NCBI GenBank assembly: GCA_964451365.1
Contig: CAYVIB010000001.1
Location: 124,001 to 188,000 of the forward strand
DNA: 64,000 bases
Reading direction: 5' to 3'
Source: CAYVIB01 sp964451365
GTDB taxonomy: Bacteria; Pseudomonadota; Gammaproteobacteria; Pseudomonadales; Cellvibrionaceae
Below the pieces are notes generated by a model that ran no database searches, had not been told where the DNA came from, and worked only from the letters and a program-made list of their open reading frames with translations. How positions within the stretch are numbered: the stretch's first letter is position 1; each line of letters starts with the position of its first letter. Both the position numbers and the translations under genes were made by a program. Below are positions 46,897 through 56,167 of this stretch, in pieces.

Positions 46897-49800
46897 ATGA
46901 GTTTGATATCCAGCAAAAATGGAGAGATCGTTGCCAGGCTCCGTGCATACGGAGACAAAGCAGCGGTCATAACCGTGGATCGACAGATAAGTTATGCGCA
47001 GCTGGCCGCGCAGGTGGAATACCTTTCCTGCGAGATCACGGTCGGTGGCACAGGATTGGGCGATCACTTTGGTGTATATGGCGAAAGATCGCTATTTAAT
47101 GTGGTTTGTTTGCTGGCAATTCTCAATGTGGGAGGCGTATATGTTCCGGTTAATATGGATACCCCTCTTCATAGAAAGCGGCTGTACCTGGAGAGAGCCC
47201 ATCTCAAATATCTGCTTTGCTCACAAGCACATCAGATAGATAGTGCGTTAAAGCCGGGACTGGCGACACTGACTGTCGACATTCCGGCCACCGTTTCGTC
47301 CGGCGAGCGAATTTTCAGAAAAACAAAACTAATACCGGAGACAGCCGGTGCTTATATCATATTCACTTCAGGCACTACGGGAACACCGAAACCGGTGGTG
47401 ATTTCCCGGATGGCCTTAGGTAAGCACAACAGTGCGGTAGCAGCTCTATATGATATCCACCAGGACGATGTGGTATTACACACCTGTGCGAACACGTTCG
47501 ACATTTCCATAGAGGAAATACTTCCAACTCTTGCTGTCGGAGCGACCTTGTACATATGGAGCAGGTCGGAACAACAATCCTGCGGTAGTTTGCAACGGGT
47601 AATCAGAGAAAGAAATATTTCCATAGTAAATATTCCGACCGCGATGTGGGGTGCCTGGATCAATGAGTTGCGGGCCGGACACTTATCCGTGCCCGATTGC
47701 CTGCGTACGGTGATTATTGGTGGGGAGGCGTGCCCCCCCGCATATCTTCAAAAATGGAATGAAGTCAACAAGACCGGGGTTAGATGTATTAATGCCTATG
47801 GCCCCACCGAAACAACAATAACCGCTACCACCTGGGAAGCCAGTGGTTTGAACAGTGACGCCATGATATCGGCACAGGACCGATATGTACCGGTGGGAAT
47901 TCCGCTTAAGGGAACTGCTGTTTATGTACTTGATCGACAGGCTCGACCGGTTCCGCAGGGGATTGCCGGAGAGCTCTATATAGGTGGGGCGCAGGTCGGT
48001 ATGGGATATCTGGAACTGCCTGCCGAAACGGCCGGAAAATTTATACCCGATCCCTTCAGCGATGAGTCCGGCGCGCGCATGTACAAAACCGGTGATCTGG
48101 CTTATATGAAAGAAACCGGTGATGTTGTTGTAACCGGTAGAAGAGACCGGCAGGTTAAAATCAACGGATACAGGATAGAATTGCCCGAAATTGAATCTGT
48201 CCTCAACTGTCACCCGCAGATTGATCTTGTCACCGTCGCTGTTAAACGAATTCGGGGAACTGTCAAGCTGGTTGCTTATATCAAACTGAAGGATACGCCC
48301 CGGCACCTGGTGGGCAGATATTTATACTGGGACGATGTGGAGATCGCGAAGTGTTTATTTACCTGCGTAGCTGAAAGGTTGCCTTCATATATGGTTCCCG
48401 ATTATTTCCTTATCCTGGATCAGGTGCCGATAACGATAAACGGCAAGATCGATGTGGAAGCACTTGTAGATATACCGTATGTAAACATGCAAGCTTCGCC
48501 TGAAATGGAAGGTGAGTTGTTCCACCGGGATCCTGAAGTAGTGGATGCAGTCAAGCATTGCCTTTCGGAAGAGCTGCAGAATATTAAGAGTAGTTTTCTG
48601 GCTTTGGGTGGTGATTCCGTCAAGGCAATGATGCTTTCCTCCATGCTTTCAAGCTTGGGATACAAAGTGAGTGTTGCCACGATTTTGTCCAGCACCAGTT
48701 TGTACGAAACGCTTATGCCGCTGACCAGGAACAAAGCGGCACATAGAGGAACTGCCGAAAATAGAACGGGTAAAGGGCTGAAAACATACGGACTGCCGTC
48801 ACATGTTGTATCCGCCTTTAACCCTGAACAAAACAGCAATATAGAATTTATTGCTTTATGCAGTGAGGTCCAGGGAAGAATGCTTTACCACTCCAAATCG
48901 GAGCCCGCATCCGGAGTATTGATAGACCAGGTGGAGGGAGAACTGATCGACCTCGATAAAGGTAAGTTCATAAACGCCTGGCAACATGTGATGGACAGGC
49001 ATAGCAATTTAAGATGTAAATTCGATCTGTCTATAAATTCATATCCAATCCAGGTAGCCTATAAGTCATTAACTGTTGATGAGTTCACGGAGATCGACTT
49101 TAGACACCTGGAAAAAGGCTTGAAGGTTATAAGCATTAAGGAGTTTTTAAGAAAAGACAGGCTCAGAGGGTTTAACCCGTCTGAAGTCCCCCTGTTTCGT
49201 ATTACTTTATTAAGAACAACTGAAAATAGTTGGCATTTTGTGTGGACCTATCACCACGCCATTCTGGATGGCTGGTCAGATGTGATGGTTCTGGATGAGG
49301 TGTTTGAGGCGTATCAGTGCCTTTTGGATGCGAAAAAGGTGGAATTGCCAACCGTCGGGAAGTATGAGAATTACCTGGTATGGTTATCGGAACAGGATCG
49401 TGAAATGAGCGCCTGTTACTGGAAGACCTGTGTGCAAAGTGTTCATGACGACAGATACCTGATTGGTTTCGGTGACCAGCCTGTTGACGAGAAGTGCAGC
49501 CGGATAATGTTGGGGAACGAGACGTCCAATGCGCTTGTTGCACTGGGCAAAGAATACGGAGTAACACTCAGCACCATATTCAACGGAATTGCGGGGAGGA
49601 TAATCATGGGCCTTTCGGGTACAACGTCATGCCTTATCGGCAATGTTGTGGCGACCCGGCCGCAAGATGTTGATGGCATTGATCGAATCGTTGGCCCGCT
49701 AATAAATATCGTACCGGTAAAAATCGAAGTTAATGAGCTGAATAGTACGAGAGATTGGTTGCGATCACTGTTCCAAAATCATCTCAACTCGAGTGCTCAT

Positions 49801-50130
49801 ACTTACCTACCTTATTCCCTTATCCTAAAACAAGCCAGTCATTTAAACCCAAAAGTGTTGTTCGATACTCTGCTTGTTATGGAAAATTATCCTGATCCAC
49901 GGTCAGGCGACATAAAGAAACTCCGTTCCCACACGAGTATAGGATATCCACTAGCCATCATTGTCTGGCCTGGAGATTGTATTGAAATCGAAATTAAGTG
50001 GAAGACGGATAACCTTGATTCGACAGCGATAGGCATGATTACAGATCGAATTTGGAGTGAAATATCCAGCCTGACAGCTGAGGCACGAAGTACTCCTCCC
50101 ATAAGTCAAATTTGTAGAAGTCTAGTTTGA
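46897..50130 (+). CDS. NRPS of unusual order: A-PCP-C, unassigned substrate
   Basis: 1077 aa. The A domain (about 20-540) starts at the N-terminus with no condensation domain before it. The core motifs FTSGTTGTPKP and YGPTETT are present. My manual code is DIEVIGAITK from FDISIEEILP and NAYGPTETTITA; I do not recognise it, and the acidic Glu at position 239 would suit a polar or basic side chain. A PCP (LGGDS near residue 570) and a C domain (about 640-1075, H786-H787 in HHAILDGWS) follow, and the protein ends there. It could load a starter or a side residue and pass it to a carrier on another protein, or transfer a residue in trans. It follows two tailoring genes and stands apart from the collinear set. 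Confidence 0.9.
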   Translation: MSLISSKNGEIVARLRAYGDKAAVITVDRQISYAQLAAQVEYLSCEITVGGTGLGDHFGVYGERSLFNVVCLLAILNVGGVYVPVNMDTPLHRKRLYLERAHLKYLLCSQAHQIDSALKPGLATLTVDIPATVSSGERIFRKTKLIPETAGAYIIFTSGTTGTPKPVVISRMALGKHNSAVAALYDIHQDDVVLHTCANTFDISIEEILPTLAVGATLYIWSRSEQQSCGSLQRVIRERNISIVNIPTAMWGAWINELRAGHLSVPDCLRTVIIGGEACPPAYLQKWNEVNKTGVRCINAYGPTETTITATTWEASGLNSDAMISAQDRYVPVGIPLKGTAVYVLDRQARPVPQGIAGELYIGGAQVGMGYLELPAETAGKFIPDPFSDESGARMYKTGDLAYMKETGDVVVTGRRDRQVKINGYRIELPEIESVLNCHPQIDLVTVAVKRIRGTVKLVAYIKLKDTPRHLVGRYLYWDDVEIAKCLFTCVAERLPSYMVPDYFLILDQVPITINGKIDVEALVDIPYVNMQASPEMEGELFHRDPEVVDAVKHCLSEELQNIKSSFLALGGDSVKAMMLSSMLSSLGYKVSVATILSSTSLYETLMPLTRNKAAHRGTAENRTGKGLKTYGLPSHVVSAFNPEQNSNIEFIALCSEVQGRMLYHSKSEPASGVLIDQVEGELIDLDKGKFINAWQHVMDRHSNLRCKFDLSINSYPIQVAYKSLTVDEFTEIDFRHLEKGLKVISIKEFLRKDRLRGFNPSEVPLFRITLLRTTENSWHFVWTYHHAILDGWSDVMVLDEVFEAYQCLLDAKKVELPTVGKYENYLVWLSEQDREMSACYWKTCVQSVHDDRYLIGFGDQPVDEKCSRIMLGNETSNALVALGKEYGVTLSTIFNGIAGRIIMGLSGTTSCLIGNVVATRPQDVDGIDRIVGPLINIVPVKIEVNELNSTRDWLRSLFQNHLNSSAHTYLPYSLILKQASHLNPKVLFDTLLVMENYPDPRSGDIKKLRSHTSIGYPLAIIVWPGDCIEIEIKWKTDNLDSTAIGMITDRIWSEISSLTAEARSTPPISQICRSLV

Positions 50131-50176
50131 ACTGCATCCACCAATAGAACATCTCCAACCACTGACGGTAAAAACC

Positions 50177-51346
50177 ATGTATGACCTGATAATAGTGGGC
50201 GGACGCATTGCCGGCGCCACGACCGCCATGCTTGCTGCCCGGGAAGGACTGAAAACATTATTTATTGATCGGCATGACTTTCCGTCGGACACACTCTCAA
50301 CAAGCTACATTCATCAGTCCGGATGCGCCTTGCTAAAACGCTGGGGGCTGTTAAATAAAATCGCTGAGTCGGGATGCCCACCAATAACTGAGACTAAAAT
50401 TCGTTGCGACGAAGTGACTATTCTCGGTACGGTGAGCAAAGACCAGGAGCAACGGGAAGCTTACGCGCCTCGAAGATACATTCTGGACAAAATAATAATT
50501 GATGCCGCTGTCGCTGCGGGTGCTGAATTCAGGTCAAAATGCAGACTGGAATCTGTCGAGACGGTCGATGGAAAAGTGCGTTGTGTTTCCTTGAAAACGA
50601 GCGCGGGGACAGTAATGACGGAACAATGCAAAGTCCTTATAGGCGCTGACGGAATGAGGTCCTCCGTTGCGCAAATGCTGGAGATTCCTTTTTTCCGCAA
50701 GGATCCAACCCTTACCTGCGTGTACTACGGCTTCTGGGATGGTCTTGACCAGTGTTATCAGCTTTATGAAGGATACCAGAGGTGGTTGGGTGTCATACCG
50801 ACCAATCACAGCACGTTGGTAGTCACTTATTTCCCTCAATCCGAATTTCACCGGATCAGAAAATCCCCACTGACGTTCTACACGGAGGCGGTTAAAACCC
50901 TGGCTCCTGAAGTAGCAGCCAAAATGCAATCCGCGCGCCGGATCGGCAAACTGTGGGGAACCGGTGATCAATGGAATTATTTTCGTAAGGCAAACGGCAA
51001 AAACTGGGCGTTGGTGGGAGATGCCGCGATACATAAGGACTCGTTGACCGCACTTGGAATCACCGACGCGCTGACTCATGCGGAGACGTTAATCAAGCTG
51101 CTTTCCCCTTGCCTGAAGAGTAACGGCGATCTGAAAGTTGTCCTGGAGGAATACAGCCGTGCAATTATCGCCAGCACCACGCCGGGCTATGAGGATACGT
51201 TGAGTCTGGCGAATCCCCAGGAACGTGTTAATCGCAAGAGACTGCTCAAAGCGTTACTGGGAAAACCTCAATGCATCGAGACCTACTTTGATGCTTTGGG
51301 TGGGCTATGTGAACCGGAAAAGCTTTTTGCCGCGTTGAATAGCTAA
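50177..51346 (+). CDS. FAD-dependent oxidoreductase / monooxygenase-like tailoring enzyme
   Basis: 389 aa. The N-terminus has the Rossmann dinucleotide fold (DLIIVGGRIAGATTA) and the middle has the second FAD motif (VLIGADGMRSSVA). Toward the C-terminus VGDAAIHKDSLTALGITDAL matches the GD motif of group A flavin monooxygenases and geranylgeranyl-reductase-like proteins. No lysine in the tryptophan-halogenase WxWxIP context is seen, so halogenation is unlikely. Candidate roles are hydroxylation or dehydrogenation of the peptide. The gene stands between the A-PCP-C synthetase and the export genes and has no membrane segment. Confidence 0.85.
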   Translation: MYDLIIVGGRIAGATTAMLAAREGLKTLFIDRHDFPSDTLSTSYIHQSGCALLKRWGLLNKIAESGCPPITETKIRCDEVTILGTVSKDQEQREAYAPRRYILDKIIIDAAVAAGAEFRSKCRLESVETVDGKVRCVSLKTSAGTVMTEQCKVLIGADGMRSSVAQMLEIPFFRKDPTLTCVYYGFWDGLDQCYQLYEGYQRWLGVIPTNHSTLVVTYFPQSEFHRIRKSPLTFYTEAVKTLAPEVAAKMQSARRIGKLWGTGDQWNYFRKANGKNWALVGDAAIHKDSLTALGITDALTHAETLIKLLSPCLKSNGDLKVVLEEYSRAIIASTTPGYEDTLSLANPQERVNRKRLLKALLGKPQCIETYFDALGGLCEPEKLFAALNS

Positions 51347-51415
51347 ACCAGCATACTGACAATTAGCATTGCCTTTTAAATTCAAGTCATAAATCTCCAA
51401 GACAGGAATCCGGTT

Positions 51416-52756
51416 ATGAATAGCGCTAATGCTATTCATGATCTTTATATGACTTTCTTCTCACCCCCGAAAACGAAGTCTGAAGTTATGATTAAAGATA
51501 CCAGCTCAACAGATAGAACTATTTCCGGGAAAAAAAAGAACTACAAATTAAAAGTTATGGCTGGATCGGCAGTGCCGATCTTTTCCTTGATAGTGTTTTT
51601 CTATTTCGGTATAGGAAATATTCTGGCGGTTGACGCCGCATATGAAAAAAACCGCATTAGAACCTCAGTGGCCAAAATAGAGGTTTTTGAGCATGGCGTA
51701 TTAGCTGAGGGAAAGATAGTGGCAATGGTGGAGCCGACGGTTTTTGCCGCCAGTGATGGCTATATATCGCTTTACGTCAAACCCGGAGACTCAATCTCAA
51801 AGGGGCAGGTGTTAGCCAAAATAGATAGTCCACAGCTTGAAGCGGAGCTGATTCAGGTAAATTCCCAATTGGAAAAGACGCAAAACCGGCTCAAACACTT
51901 AAAGCTGGATGTGAAGCTGAAAACCCTGGAGTCGGAACAGGCGTTAAAAGTGGCAAAAATACGTTACGAAGCGGCCAAAAGAAAACTTGAGCGATACAAC
52001 ACACCACAAGCCAGGCAAGCGTTCAGCCAGCAAGAGCTGGAGTCGGTGGAAGATAATCTGCTTATTCTGAAAGCGGAGTACGATAACCTGAATTCCACGA
52101 CACAACTATTGATCGATAAGCTGGCATTTGAGGTTAGATCGGCGGAGCTGGAACTGATCAGTCAGGAGGTACGCACCAAGGATCTTCAGCGACAAGTGGA
52201 TGAACTGACAATCAAATCCACAATAGACGGACAAGTCGGCAATATTTATGTTAACGAAAAAGATTCCGTTAGCTCTCGGCAGGCGTTGATGAAGGTAATA
52301 GACCTTTCGACCTACGGGGTGGAAATGGATGTTCCCGAAAGCTATGCGAACGATCTGGATGTGGGCATGAATGTGGAAATCAGTTACGAAGATAAAACCT
52401 ATCGGGGCGAGTTGACGACGATTTCGGCGGAGGTAAGTAATAACAGCATTGAAGCGCGGGCGAAATTTGTTGATGTCCCAGCCGGAAACCTGAGGCAAAA
52501 CCAAAGAGTATCGATAAAGGTACTGATCAGTTCAATACCAAACACGCTTGTGGTTCGGCGAGGCCCCTTTATCGACAGCGGCGGTGGGCGGACGGTATAT
52601 GTGGTAAATGGAGATGTTGCGGAAGCCAGATCGGTACGCATAGGTGAAATCAGCGTGGCCCAGGTGGAGATACTGGAAGGTCTCAGGCCGGGGGAGAAAA
52701 TCATTATTTCTGACACGAGTATGTTCAACAACTCTGAAAAAGTGCTCTTGAGATAA
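51416..52756 (+). CDS. MacA/HlyD-like periplasmic adaptor (membrane fusion protein)
   Basis: 446 aa. A short cytoplasmic N-terminus with a basic KKKNYKLK run is followed by one membrane segment (about 47-66, AVPIFSLIVFFYFG), anchoring the protein in the inner membrane. The lipoyl-like half-motifs (GDSISKGQVLAKIDSP and TIDGQVGNIYVNEKDSV) flank a long charged coiled-coil hairpin (about 140-260). C-terminal beta-barrel and membrane-proximal domains end the protein. It would connect the following ABC transporter to an outer-membrane channel that is not in this window. AGGA upstream fits the chosen ATG. It runs in the same direction as the next three export genes. Confidence 0.9.
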   Translation: MNSANAIHDLYMTFFSPPKTKSEVMIKDTSSTDRTISGKKKNYKLKVMAGSAVPIFSLIVFFYFGIGNILAVDAAYEKNRIRTSVAKIEVFEHGVLAEGKIVAMVEPTVFAASDGYISLYVKPGDSISKGQVLAKIDSPQLEAELIQVNSQLEKTQNRLKHLKLDVKLKTLESEQALKVAKIRYEAAKRKLERYNTPQARQAFSQQELESVEDNLLILKAEYDNLNSTTQLLIDKLAFEVRSAELELISQEVRTKDLQRQVDELTIKSTIDGQVGNIYVNEKDSVSSRQALMKVIDLSTYGVEMDVPESYANDLDVGMNVEISYEDKTYRGELTTISAEVSNNSIEARAKFVDVPAGNLRQNQRVSIKVLISSIPNTLVVRRGPFIDSGGGRTVYVVNGDVAEARSVRIGEISVAQVEILEGLRPGEKIIISDTSMFNNSEKVLLR

Positions 52757-52785
52757 TTCAATTTTACATTAGTGGGAGAATGGCA

Positions 52786-53523
52786 ATGTTAGCTTTAAGT
52801 GAAATCGAGAAAAGATACATAACAGAAGATGTTGAAACGACAGCGCTGTCAAAAGTCAGCCTGAGTATAGAGGCGGGTGAGTTCGCCATGGTGACTGGCA
52901 CCTCAGGTTCGGGAAAAACCACGCTCCTGAATATTGCGGGGCTTTTGGAGCCGTCCACTTCGGGTGTGTTGAAGATAGCGGGCGAAGAGGTAAGCAATAT
53001 GGGCGATCGAAGCCGATCAAAAATGCGAAGAGACCTGATCGGTTTCATATTTCAAAGTTTTAATCTGTTGCCTGATATGACGGTGAGGGATAACGTCGAA
53101 TTGCCACTTCGTCTTCGCGGTATCCCGCGCAGCATCCGCCGAAAGAGAGTGCAGGATGCGCTGACCATCGTAGGTTTGTCAAACAGGCAGTCACACTATC
53201 CGTCGCAGCTGTCGGGTGGACAGCAGCAGCGTGTAGCCATAGCACGGGCGGTAGCCGGCGATCCAAAGCTGATTTTCGCCGATGAACCGACCGGAAACCT
53301 CGATTCGCAGATGTCAGAGCAGATCATGATGTTGTTATCGGAAATAAATGACAAGGGAACGACTATCGTGATGGTCACTCACAATGAGAAGCAAATAGAA
53401 AAGGCTAACCATCGCATACAACTGATGGATGGAAAAGTAAAGTTTGACAGTAACAGGGTTGCGGAAAGAGCAAGTCTGAATGTTGTAAAAGGGGAGGGGA
53501 CATATGAACGCGCTATTGGTTGA
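52786..53523 (+). CDS. ABC transporter ATPase, MacB/LolD type
   Basis: 245 aa from the ATG at 52786; an ATG at 52780 is in frame, but GGGAG ends only one base before it, so the second ATG has the better spacing. All ATPase motifs are intact: Walker A GTSGSGKTTLLN, signature LSGGQQQRVAIARA, Walker B LIFADEPTGNLDS, and the switch histidine in VMVTHNEK. It has no membrane segments of its own, so the two following FtsX/MacB-like proteins must supply the membrane part. Together with the adaptor it forms a MacAB-type exporter, probably for the peptide product and self-protection. The gene overlaps the next one by 20 bases. Confidence 0.95.
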   Translation: MLALSEIEKRYITEDVETTALSKVSLSIEAGEFAMVTGTSGSGKTTLLNIAGLLEPSTSGVLKIAGEEVSNMGDRSRSKMRRDLIGFIFQSFNLLPDMTVRDNVELPLRLRGIPRSIRRKRVQDALTIVGLSNRQSHYPSQLSGGQQQRVAIARAVAGDPKLIFADEPTGNLDSQMSEQIMMLLSEINDKGTTIVMVTHNEKQIEKANHRIQLMDGKVKFDSNRVAERASLNVVKGEGTYERAIG

Positions 53524-54874
53524 TAGCATTCTCGGGAGTTTAAAAAGAGCGCCTGTTCTTGCATTGACAGTTGTATTACTTATAGCTATTGGCGTTGGTG
53601 TGACTGTTCCAATGCTGACGGTTAAGCATCATCTGGAGTCGGACCCGATACCGGGAAAGAGTGACCGCCTCTTTTATGTTCAGATAGATAACTGGAGAAA
53701 AGATGAGCCCTTTCTCAGGCCGGACAGGCCGCCTAATGCCATAACGCTACGCGATGCCCTGGCTCTGGAACAAAGCTCCATTCCCGGTCGTGCCGCTCCC
53801 ATGTACCAAACTCATACCACGATACGGCCTGAGAAGAGAGGGATACGGCCGTTCAGGCTCGATGCGAGAGTAACTGGCAGGGATTTTTTTTCCATGTTCG
53901 ATACTCCCTTTTTGCACGGCGGCGTATGGTCGGAGGAAGAGGAAAGAGCACGTAAGAACGTAGCGGTAATCAGCAGGACGCTTAGCAATCATTTATTCAA
54001 TTCTGAAAACAGTGTGGGAGATAAAGTCAGGATTAACGACAATTATTACACCATTGTAGGCGTTATAGACGATTGGAGTATTACTCCAAGATTTTATGAC
54101 ATGAATGATCCCTTTGCGTCCCCTGAACACGTCTACCTGCCATTCAGCCTGATATTCAGTGCCGGCTTCCAACCCACTTACTGGAGAACACCGTATGGAT
54201 TTGACCAGAAGCTTACCCGTCATTCGTTTGAAGAGTTGTTTTCGAACTCGGAGGTGATATTTGTGCAGTATTGGGTGGAATTAAGCGAGGAAGCGAAGGT
54301 ACAGGATTACAAATCGTTCCTGAATCAGTATATGCAAGGGCAAAAGGACTTGGGACGTTTTCCCAGAGAGTTACACAACCGACTTGTAAGCAGTAAGGAT
54401 TGGATAACTGTCAGCACGGAGACATCCAGGGATGTGGGGGGAATTACGGCCATGATAGTGGTTATGATGCTGTTTTTCGCTGTTTGCCTGTGCAATTCCA
54501 TTAGCTTGCTGCTTACAAAGTTTTTAAAGTTTACCGGCAGATCCAGTTTGTTCAGAGCTTTGGGCGCATCTCAGCGGTTTATCTTTTCCCAGCATCTGGT
54601 GGAGGTTACTGTGCTAAGTACCTTGGGCGGGTTATTGGGAATAGGTTTTTCTGTTTTCACTCTGGAAGGGGTAAAGCGCCTTTACGAAAACGAATCTATG
54701 AAGGCCGCTGAAGGATTCCTTTCATATCAGGCGTTCGATGAGTTCTGGGTGCTTGACGGCACCATGATGGTTGTATGTCTCGGCCTCGCCCTAGTCGGAG
54801 GACTTCTGGCTGGAATATATCCCGCATTGAAAGTCTGCCGTATACCCCCCTCCATTCAACTTAAATCCCTGTAG
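53504..54874 (+). CDS. MacB/FtsX-type ABC permease 1
   Basis: 456 aa. It has an N-terminal membrane helix (PVLALTVVLLIAIGVGVTVPM), a large periplasmic domain of the MacB kind (LSNHLFNSENSVGDKVRIN, YTIVGVIDDW) and three C-terminal helices near 322-343, 370-390 and 425-445. That is the FtsX/MacB permease topology without the fused ATPase of classical MacB. A GGGGAGGGG run lies six bases before the ATG, and the coding start lies inside the ATPase gene. The sequence SLFRALGASQRFIFSQHL before the second helix is the family's coupling-helix region. It pairs with the next gene. Confidence 0.9.
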   Translation: MNALLVDSILGSLKRAPVLALTVVLLIAIGVGVTVPMLTVKHHLESDPIPGKSDRLFYVQIDNWRKDEPFLRPDRPPNAITLRDALALEQSSIPGRAAPMYQTHTTIRPEKRGIRPFRLDARVTGRDFFSMFDTPFLHGGVWSEEEERARKNVAVISRTLSNHLFNSENSVGDKVRINDNYYTIVGVIDDWSITPRFYDMNDPFASPEHVYLPFSLIFSAGFQPTYWRTPYGFDQKLTRHSFEELFSNSEVIFVQYWVELSEEAKVQDYKSFLNQYMQGQKDLGRFPRELHNRLVSSKDWITVSTETSRDVGGITAMIVVMMLFFAVCLCNSISLLLTKFLKFTGRSSLFRALGASQRFIFSQHLVEVTVLSTLGGLLGIGFSVFTLEGVKRLYENESMKAAEGFLSYQAFDEFWVLDGTMMVVCLGLALVGGLLAGIYPALKVCRIPPSIQLKSL

Positions 54875-54883
54875 GTGACAGAA

Positions 54884-56116
54884 ATGAACGAACTACCGGT
54901 AATATTCCGAAGTTTAATGAGAAAGAAAGCGGTTTGGTTTTTGACCGCTTTCCAGATAGGGTTGACGTTGGCAGTTCTGGTTAACAGCTACGCTTCTATC
55001 GATGGATTTGGAAAATTAATAGCAGACAATATGGGTATTGACGCAGATAATCTGTTAACGGTCGAGGTTGATATCGATGAGCCCGCCGACACAGACGTCT
55101 ATTACAGCAGCGACAGGTTTTTCGAGAATGCCATTCAGGATAACTATGATTTGCTACGAAGTATTCCTGAAGTTGAGAATATTTCTGTTACAAACGGCCT
55201 GCCTTTTAGCGACAACGCCAGAACCCATAGGGTTAAGCGACGGCATCAGGATAACGTTTCGACTCATGTCACTCTCTATACTGCCGACGAAAAATTTCTC
55301 AATGCGCTGGGGGTAAACGTTACATCCGGTCGTAATTTTTCCAGAAGTGAAGTTTCGTGGGTCAGTTCCAACCTGGAAGCCGGTTCTAATCCCGTAATTG
55401 TGGTGTCCCAGGAACTCGCAAATACATTGTACCCCGACGAAAATCCTCTCAACCAGAAGATCTCCATCAGTGATCAGTACTTCACGATAGTTGGCGTGGC
55501 GGATAGATTGCCCGGCCTGCATCCACTCTGGACCAATGTTGAATTAAGTGCTGTAGTGCCGGGTAAGTTGGCCTCGAACGACAGTAAATTTGTGGTAAGG
55601 ATAAGCGATAACTCCGATATGGAAAGTGTAATGTCTCAAATGGAGGAAGCATTCTTTTTGGCTCCTGAAAAAAGAATCGTTCATGTGAAAACTTTAACCG
55701 ATGCTAAAAGAAGCACGCTTAATAATGCATTGGCAACCTTGAAAATTCTTGGTTCAGTAACAGTCCTGCTTATTTTGGTGTCCATACTGGGTGTTTATGG
55801 CCAAACGGCTTTTAATGTCGCCAGAAAAACCCGTGAAACCGGTATTAAGCGGGCGCTCGGCGCGACGAAGAGCGATGTGGTTATATACTACCTGATTGAA
55901 AACTGGCTTGTAGCAACACTCGGTATCGCGTTCGGAATTATTCTGGCGCTGCTACTTAACGTGATACTTATTCAGGGACTCGGAGCCACTCGAGTGGACT
56001 TCTCTTTTTTGATCCCGTGTATAGCGTTCTTATGGATCATGGTACTGCTTGCAACGTGTCTCCCGGCGATAAAGGCTTCCAGTATCCCTCCGGCTCAAGC
56101 GACACGTAGTGTTTAA
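54884..56116 (+). CDS. MacB/FtsX-type ABC permease 2
   Basis: 410 aa from the ATG at 54884, chosen because AGGTGA (54873-54878) lies five bases upstream; an in-frame GTG at 54875 overlaps that site. The layout is as in the preceding permease: one N-terminal helix, a periplasmic domain (ELANTLYPDENPLNQKISI, FTIVGVADR), then three helices from about 285 on (VTVLLILVSILGVYGQ, VATLGIAFGIILALLL, FLIPCIAFLWIMVLLA). The stretch ARKTRETGIKRALGATKSD is the conserved coupling region. The two permeases differ clearly in sequence, so a heterodimeric transporter is likely rather than a recent duplication. Confidence 0.9.
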   Translation: MNELPVIFRSLMRKKAVWFLTAFQIGLTLAVLVNSYASIDGFGKLIADNMGIDADNLLTVEVDIDEPADTDVYYSSDRFFENAIQDNYDLLRSIPEVENISVTNGLPFSDNARTHRVKRRHQDNVSTHVTLYTADEKFLNALGVNVTSGRNFSRSEVSWVSSNLEAGSNPVIVVSQELANTLYPDENPLNQKISISDQYFTIVGVADRLPGLHPLWTNVELSAVVPGKLASNDSKFVVRISDNSDMESVMSQMEEAFFLAPEKRIVHVKTLTDAKRSTLNNALATLKILGSVTVLLILVSILGVYGQTAFNVARKTRETGIKRALGATKSDVVIYYLIENWLVATLGIAFGIILALLLNVILIQGLGATRVDFSFLIPCIAFLWIMVLLATCLPAIKASSIPPAQATRSV

Positions 56117-56167
56117 CAAGTTGAGTATATGACCAGTAAGTCATAATCGATAGGTCGGGGAGGAGTA

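Noticed and set aside
50177..51346. FAD oxidoreductase as a flavin-dependent halogenase
   Set aside because: The WxWxIP signature and the catalytic lysine context are not visible.
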